From positions 1 through 39,256 of the forward strand of contig JAURNP010000151.1 of the NCBI GenBank assembly GCA_030830105.1: DNA of 39,256 bases, written 5' to 3'. The stretch comes from Rhodothermales bacterium (GTDB lineage: Bacteria; Bacteroidota; Rhodothermia; Rhodothermales; UBA10348). The position numbers and the translations under genes are program-made. The notes beneath the pieces were generated by a model, which saw only the letters and a list, made by a program, of their open reading frames with translations, was not told the origin of the DNA and searched no databases. Within the stretch, counting starts at the first letter, position 1. Each line of letters starts with the position of its first letter. This document shows, in pieces, positions 34,886-39,256 of this stretch.

Positions 34886-35995
34886 TTCACTGGGGCCTGC
34901 ACGCAGGGTTCTGAGGACGGTTTGGGGCTTTGAAGAATTTCGCCCGGCTCAAATCCCGGCATTGCGACAGATTCTGGGCAGCAGGGACGGACTGGTTCTG
35001 ATGCCCACGGGAGGAGGGAAGTCCCTGTCATTCCAGGTTCCGGCTCTGGTTCAGGGCGGCCTCACGATCGTAATCTCTCCCCTGATATCCCTCATGCAGG
35101 ATCAAGTGGGTAGGTTGGCGGGGCTTGGAATTCCAGCCTTTGCCATGACGGGCCGGGTGGGGTACGACGTAGCAGGATTCGTAAATCGACGAATTCGATC
35201 CGAGTCTGCGTTCTTTCTATATATGGCTCCTGAGCGCATCGGTTCTCGTCTGTTCCGTCGGATGATACATGGAGTCAAGCCCCAAATGATCGTCGTGGAC
35301 GAGGCCCACTGTATTTCTTCGTGGGGACACGACTTTCGACCTGATTATAGACGTATTGCCGCGCTCAGAGACGAATTTGGATCAGACCGACACATTCCCT
35401 GTGTGGCCTTTACGGCTACGGCTACGCCACGCGTAGCGCGGGACATCCTGGGATCGCTTCGCTTGCGCCGTCCATTCCGCGTAACGTCTACCTTGCGGCG
35501 CCCCAATCTCTGCTTCGTCGTCGTCAAGAGCGTGGATCCAACCTCGGAGGTATTGCGGCTTTTGCGCGCGAACGTACCCAGGATGCGTGGCTTCGGGGCT
35601 CCGTGCGCACCGTCGTGGCCACAAATGCATTCGGCATGGGGATTGACAAGCCCGACGTGCGTCTGGTAGTGCATGTGGGCATTCCGGAATCGCTGGAGGG
35701 CTGGTATCAGGAAGCAGGACGGGCCGGCCGGGACGGCCGGCCCGCAACGGCCATTACATTCGATACGCCGGATGCGCGGGTAGCCAGAGCGGCATTGGTA
35801 CGGGGCAGACGCGCGAGAAATCGGCACGCGGCAATGCGACGATGGTTGGATCGGGATGCGTGCCGTACATGGGGACTCCTGGGCTATTTCGGTGAAGTGG
35901 CTCCAGATCGATGCGGACAGTGTGACGTTTGCGAACCGGACCTGAGGAGGCGGTTATCTCAGCGGCTGGAGGCGACGTCGAGAGCCCGGTTGTAG
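34824..35995 (+). pseudogene. recQ: RecQ-family ATP-dependent DNA helicase, broken by internal deletion and frameshift
   Basis: The N-terminal frame holds motif 0 FRPAQIPAL, Walker A MPTGGGKSLSFQVPAL, DEAH box IVVDEAHCISSWGHDFRPDY and motif III FTATATPR, ending near EVLRLLR. The C-terminal half, in another frame from about 35570, holds RTVVATNAFGMGIDKPDVR, YQEAGRAGRDG and the zinc-binding CGQCDVC region. Compared with E. coli RecQ, about 40 residues between the halves (the GIIYCxSR and HAGL motif) are missing, so a deletion of roughly 120 bases not divisible by three lies near 35555-35580. As written it cannot give a working helicase. The start may be ATG 34824 or 34794, inside aroK. It could be an assembly error. 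Confidence 0.85.
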
Positions 35996-36285
35996 ACAGC
36001 AACCAAGCGATCCGGATCGTTAGTGTAGGACGCCACCAGCTCGGTGTACAATGCTGTGTCCAGATCGTGGGCTTGTAGCACCGAGTCTTGTCGCGGATGA
36101 TCCGGGAGGAATATCCGATCTTCCATCGCGTCGAGGGCCTGTACGTCAGCATGGTGCAGATCGGCCAGTAACTCGGCGAACGATGAATCGGCCGCGGTCA
36201 GCGCCATCTCCATCACCGATGGGGGAGCTGAGCAGGCGGACAACATCGCAGCGCTCAGCAGGGTCAGTGTCAGTAAGCTGCGCAC
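35959..36285 (-). CDS. Small lipoprotein, DUF4296-like
   Basis: A 108-aa protein with a signal peptide and lipobox MLSAC, then a helical domain (FAELLADLHHADVQALDAM, LYTELVASYTNDPDRLVAVYNRALD). This pattern resembles DUF4296, short Bacteroidota lipoproteins of unknown function. Begins with GTG, one base after the next gene's stop, and likely co-transcribed with it. Its 3' end overlaps the broken recQ by 37 bases on the opposite strand. Confidence 0.68.
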   Translation of the reverse strand: MRSLLTLTLLSAAMLSACSAPPSVMEMALTAADSSFAELLADLHHADVQALDAMEDRIFLPDHPRQDSVLQAHDLDTALYTELVASYTNDPDRLVAVYNRALDVASSR

Positions 36286-36286
36286 G

Positions 36287-37426
36287 TCAGTCGGCCGACT
36301 TTTGATTCGAATGCGTCTCCTCTGCCATTACCTGATTCGCATTCTGGAACGTGTGCGCAATCGTTTCCATGTGGCGCAGGAATTCACGTTTGTCATAGCC
36401 AGGAGCGAAAACCATCCCGTCGATCATGTAGAGACGGCGGGAGTCATCATCATAGAACGCGTAGTTCACAAATGGTCCGCCCATACCCCATTCGGCCAGG
36501 TCACCATTGTCGCGACGCTCGACCATGTGCCAAAGACCCCTCGTCTCGAACCCGTATCGGCCCAGGAAGTCAATATTCTCGGTGTTCAATTCGCGGCGAT
36601 AATCAATGGTTACGAATCCATCCAGGTTACCCTGGATATGCGTCTTCGTCAGTCGATCGCGGGCGGCATGGATCCAGGACGGATTCAGGTTGGCCGGATT
36701 GAAGTCGTCGATGTAGTAGACGAAAAGGCTGCGCCAGGAATTCTGGTCGATCACACGGCGGAGCCATACGAAGTTGGTGGTATCGATGGCCGAGAAGTAA
36801 TCGTGCTGCACCTTGACACGAAACTCGTGCTTGTCGAGCAGCGCCTGCTCCATGTCAAACTGGCGACCTTTTTCGAACATGTCCAGCTCAACCCGTTGAC
36901 GCGTGATGTCATTGAATTGGTACTGGATGTCTTCACCACGCTCCTCAAGCTCGGCAATAATGGCTTCTTCTGTCTGCCCAAATACGTAGATCACCTGCTG
37001 CCCGGAGCGCCACAGATCCCGACGGGGGATGATCGATACGCTTCCATTGCGAATGGCTTCCTGTGCTTCTGCGTCCAGGCGGGCGCGCAGGAATGCAGCC
37101 TCTCGTGTCGAATCGGAAAGCGGAGCTACAACCAGGATGTTTTTCTGCTTCTGGATGGTCTCGATGATCCGGTTTGACGTGAGGGTCATGCGCTGCAGGT
37201 GGAATGCCCGTTCCGGCGCAGGCAGCGTTCCCAAATAAGGAGCTACGTTGCCACGGATGGCATCTCCCAATTCACCGCTCCAACTAGCGGAGTCCGTGAC
37301 AACAACCACGTCTCCTTCCTTTCCGACAGCTTCCGGACGGTACTCCAGGGTCTCACAGCCTGCCATGACGGCTATCGTCAGCAGGAGGAAGAAGGACATG
37401 ACAGGGTGAATGATTCGCTTTCGCAT
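36287..37426 (-). CDS. DUF4837-family lipoprotein
   Basis: A 379-aa lipoprotein with lipobox VMAGC. Its body matches DUF4837 as I remember it: GKEGDVVVVTDSASWSGELGDAI at the start, a middle helical part, and the C-terminal WGMGGPFVNYAFYDDDSRRLYMIDGMVFAPGYDKREFLR. This family is common in Bacteroidota and has no known activity; it is exported and membrane-attached. It is followed directly by the DUF4296-like gene, and 67 bases separate it from trpA. Confidence 0.82.
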   Translation of the reverse strand: MRKRIIHPVMSFFLLLTIAVMAGCETLEYRPEAVGKEGDVVVVTDSASWSGELGDAIRGNVAPYLGTLPAPERAFHLQRMTLTSNRIIETIQKQKNILVVAPLSDSTREAAFLRARLDAEAQEAIRNGSVSIIPRRDLWRSGQQVIYVFGQTEEAIIAELEERGEDIQYQFNDITRQRVELDMFEKGRQFDMEQALLDKHEFRVKVQHDYFSAIDTTNFVWLRRVIDQNSWRSLFVYYIDDFNPANLNPSWIHAARDRLTKTHIQGNLDGFVTIDYRRELNTENIDFLGRYGFETRGLWHMVERRDNGDLAEWGMGGPFVNYAFYDDDSRRLYMIDGMVFAPGYDKREFLRHMETIAHTFQNANQVMAEETHSNQKSAD

Positions 37427-37493
37427 GCAGTTGGGGTACTAATGGCTCCACCGGGGAAGCCGTTCAACACAATCCAAGCCGAATCGGTTCGAA

Positions 37494-38324
37494 TCAGGCG
37501 AGGGTGCCACTTTTTAGCTCTCGGACAAAGGCTGAGATCGCAGCCAGTTTGGTTTCACGCGGCATGGCGTCATTGTCCCAGCATTCGCCGACCAGATTGA
37601 CCAAGGCCGACCCGACAATGGCACCGTCGGCCTCGGAAACCATCGCCCGGACATCATCCGCCGATCGAATGCCGAATCCGACGAGCAATGGATTCCGGGA
37701 GATACGCTCTTTGACATGGCTGAGATAGGCCAGAACAGGGTTTGTGTCGCCTTTGTCTGTACCTGTGACGCCAGTGACGGATACAGCATAGACGAACCCA
37801 GAGGAAAGCCGATCAATGAAATCCAGTCGGGCATCAGGCGTGGTGGGCGAAACGAGACATACCGTGTCAACGCCGTGCTCGGAAGCGGCCCGGAAAAACG
37901 GAGAATCCGGATCTGGGAGCACGTCAGGAAGAATGACTCCCTGCACTCCACAAGAGCGAGCATCACGAAAAAAGTTGCTGATTCCGTACTGCAGAACAGG
38001 ATTACCGTAGCCCATCAGCAGGAGCGGTGTTTCCGAATCGGCGGTGAACTCCCGCGCGTACGCAAGCGTGCGTTCCATGGTGACGCCCGCCGCCAGAGCG
38101 CGGGCACTGGATCGCTGAATGGGCACGCCTTCGGCTAACGGGTCGCTGAAAGGCATGCCCAGCTCGATAAAATCAGCTCCCCCGGCATCAATGGCACGCA
38201 ATACGTCGGGCGTCGCGTCCAGATCGGGGAAGCCGCTGGTCACAAACATACCGAGGGCCTTTTCACCACGCTCAGTAAGCGCACGAAGGTGCGCTGTCAA
38301 ACGGCTTTCAAGTGATACCGTCAT
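37494..38324 (-). CDS. trpA: Tryptophan synthase alpha subunit
   Basis: Splits indole-3-glycerol phosphate into indole and glyceraldehyde-3-phosphate. Catalytic glutamate E54 is in DFIELGMPFSDPL (E49 in E. coli). The other catalytic acid, D60 in E. coli within LADG, is glutamate here (E65, LAEGVPIQ). The loop GVTGTDKG and phosphate-binding GFGIRSADDV and GAIVGSALV are intact. It starts in the TAATG overlap with trpB. 276 aa, normal length. Confidence 0.93.
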   Translation of the reverse strand: MTVSLESRLTAHLRALTERGEKALGMFVTSGFPDLDATPDVLRAIDAGGADFIELGMPFSDPLAEGVPIQRSSARALAAGVTMERTLAYAREFTADSETPLLLMGYGNPVLQYGISNFFRDARSCGVQGVILPDVLPDPDSPFFRAASEHGVDTVCLVSPTTPDARLDFIDRLSSGFVYAVSVTGVTGTDKGDTNPVLAYLSHVKERISRNPLLVGFGIRSADDVRAMVSEADGAIVGSALVNLVGECWDNDAMPRETKLAAISAFVRELKSGTLA

Positions 38325-38823
38325 TACAAGGCCCCCGCAATCGTTTGCATATCCTTATCGCCGCGGCCGGAGCAGTTCAGAACGATCAACTGATCAGGGG
38401 TGGTTTCTGAGGAAATGCGTGCCAGGCCGGCGATGGCATGAGCCGTTTCAAGCGCCGGAATGATGCCTTCCGTCTCCGACAATAGCTTTACCCCGAACAT
38501 GGCCTCATCATCCGTGGCCGATATGTACTCGACGCGACCGGACTGTTTGAGCCACGCGTGCTCCGGACCGACGCCAGGATAGTCCAGACCTGCAGAAATC
38601 GAATGAGCCAGGTCCACCTGACCCTCGCTGTCCTGCAGCAAATAGCTCAAGGCGCCGTGCAGGATGCCCGGGCGGCCAAGCGTCAGTGTTGCGGCGTGAC
38701 GTCCGTCGAGCCCTTCTCCGGAGGCCTCGACACCGATGCAGCGGACATCGGGATTATCCAGGAACGGGTGGAAGAGGCCGATGGCGTTGGATCCGCCACC
38801 CACGCATGCAACGAGGATATCGG
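38324..38823 (-). CDS. trpB: Tryptophan synthase beta subunit, C-terminal part only
   Basis: About 165 residues of TrpB: the PLP phosphate-binding [79 protein letters not shown]. This part is followed by trpA with the usual coupling. The N-terminal half (about 220 residues with the PLP lysine) is absent: upstream of about 38823 the same open frame (38324-39133) encodes sequence of another family. Treat as a gene broken at a joint. The complete gene presumably exists in the source genome. Confidence 0.9.
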
Positions 38824-39003
38824 GATCTGTGCGCGCGATCACGTCTCGGACGGCAAGGGCCTGCGCCTCTTTGCGCGAGATGTCGCGTAAGAGGAGGCCC
38901 GGGCCTTTGCGGGAGAGGCCCGCGCTATAAAAGGCGATGCGTAGGTCTTTTGCCCAAAGCGGTGAGGCAGTTGGGACGAGGAGCAGGAGTGCGTAAACGA
39001 TCA
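38811..39003 (-). pseudogene. N-terminal fragment of an exported endonuclease/exonuclease/phosphatase-like protein
   Basis: In the frame that runs into trpB lies [17 protein letters not shown], a clear signal peptide, then [24 protein letters not shown]...[11 protein letters not shown]. This start matches the secreted endonuclease/exonuclease/phosphatase family as I know it from Rhodobacteraceae ([22 protein letters not shown]...PDILLL). The match stops at DPDILV, where TrpB sequence begins. The true start codon is not clear; a CTG or other codon overlapping the preceding TGA is possible. Identification by memory, moderate. Confidence 0.6.
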
Positions 39004-39246
39004 GGCCGAGGCGGTTTGCAATCCGCTTTTTTCGGCTTCTGAGTAGGCGCGATTGCGCTTTTCCTCGATCAACTCGGCGATCCGGCCCATGGCGATACCA
39101 CGCATGATCATACTGGCAGGAAGAAAGGCCCATGCTGTCATCGTCCAGATCAAGGTTTGCGGATTCTGCATCGAGATCGGATCAATGAAGCTTGATGCAG
39201 CTTTCACAATGGCTGGGATCAAGAATGGCAGCAAAATTCCTAACAC
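39001..39246 (-). CDS. Small membrane protein, probably partial at the window edge
   Basis: An 81-aa protein with two hydrophobic segments ([19 protein letters not shown] and [17 protein letters not shown]), then a charged tail ([20 protein letters not shown]). The GTG at 39246 may be the start, but the open frame continues to the window end, so it may start outside. It abuts the exported nuclease-like fragment, as in an operon. I do not recognise a named family; it fits the alphaproteobacterial-looking segment at this end. Confidence 0.55.
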   Translation of the reverse strand: MLGILLPFLIPAIVKAASSFIDPISMQNPQTLIWTMTAWAFLPASMIMRGIAMGRIAELIEEKRNRAYSEAEKSGLQTASA

Positions 39247-39256
39247 AATGTTAAGA

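Overview
The window looks like chromosome of a member of the Rhodothermales / Rhodothermota (Bacteroidota sensu lato), probably aquatic and probably from a metagenome or environmental assembly. The evidence is a PorV/PorQ-family protein, two proteins with type IX secretion (T9SS) C-terminal sorting domains, a TonB-dependent receptor with a carboxypeptidase-regulatory-like N-terminal domain, lipoproteins resembling DUF4837 and DUF4296, an ASPIC/UnbV repeat protein, and moderate GC with short intergenic gaps. Taxonomy is inferred from gene families only.

Layout. 1-5.4 kb (+): 3' part of metH with an in-frame amber codon near the window edge, then bioY, rsmA and mgtE. 5.5-8.9 kb (-): murB, ccmB, ccmC, ccmD-like, ccmE, a partial System I cytochrome c maturation set without ccmA here. 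9.0-10.2 kb (+): SPFH/prohibitin protein and an MGMT-family protein. 10.3-12.6 kb (-): aroA and adenosine deaminase. 12.8-16.4 kb (+): tatA, sucD, engB, serA.

16.44-17.09 kb is the only long non-coding stretch. It holds a near-consensus sigma70-type promoter and then a dense chain of short, mostly different hairpins reaching a strong Shine-Dalgarno site. 17.1-25.1 kb (+) is a three-gene module: a 1138-aa TonB-dependent receptor, a 1104-aa secreted protein with a T9SS-type sorting domain, and a PorV/PorQ-family protein. Perfect hairpins without U-tracts lie between the genes and a strong terminator closes the module. Its codon use looks T-ended and expression-optimised compared with its neighbours.

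25.2-27.4 kb (+): a seven-haem (7 x CxxCH) lipoprotein with a TPR tail, which would need the Ccm machinery. 27.5-34.3 kb (-): ASPIC/UnbV protein, a compact ypdA-tadA-arcA group with ATGA overlaps, a Kelch-like lipoprotein and truA. 34.3-36.0 kb (+): aroK and a recQ-type helicase broken by an internal deletion plus frameshift. 36-38.8 kb (-): two lipoproteins, trpA and the 3' part of trpB.

The last ~430 bases do not belong to trpB. The trpB reading frame fuses at about 38.82 kb to the N-terminus of a secreted endonuclease/exonuclease/phosphatase-like protein, preceded by a small membrane protein gene. This looks alphaproteobacterial and is probably a chimeric assembly joint. Together with the metH amber and the recQ deletion, it argues that base-level and assembly accuracy should be checked before biology is read into the broken genes.

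The most interesting candidate for something undescribed is the hairpin-chain leader and the TonB receptor / T9SS substrate / PorV module it precedes.
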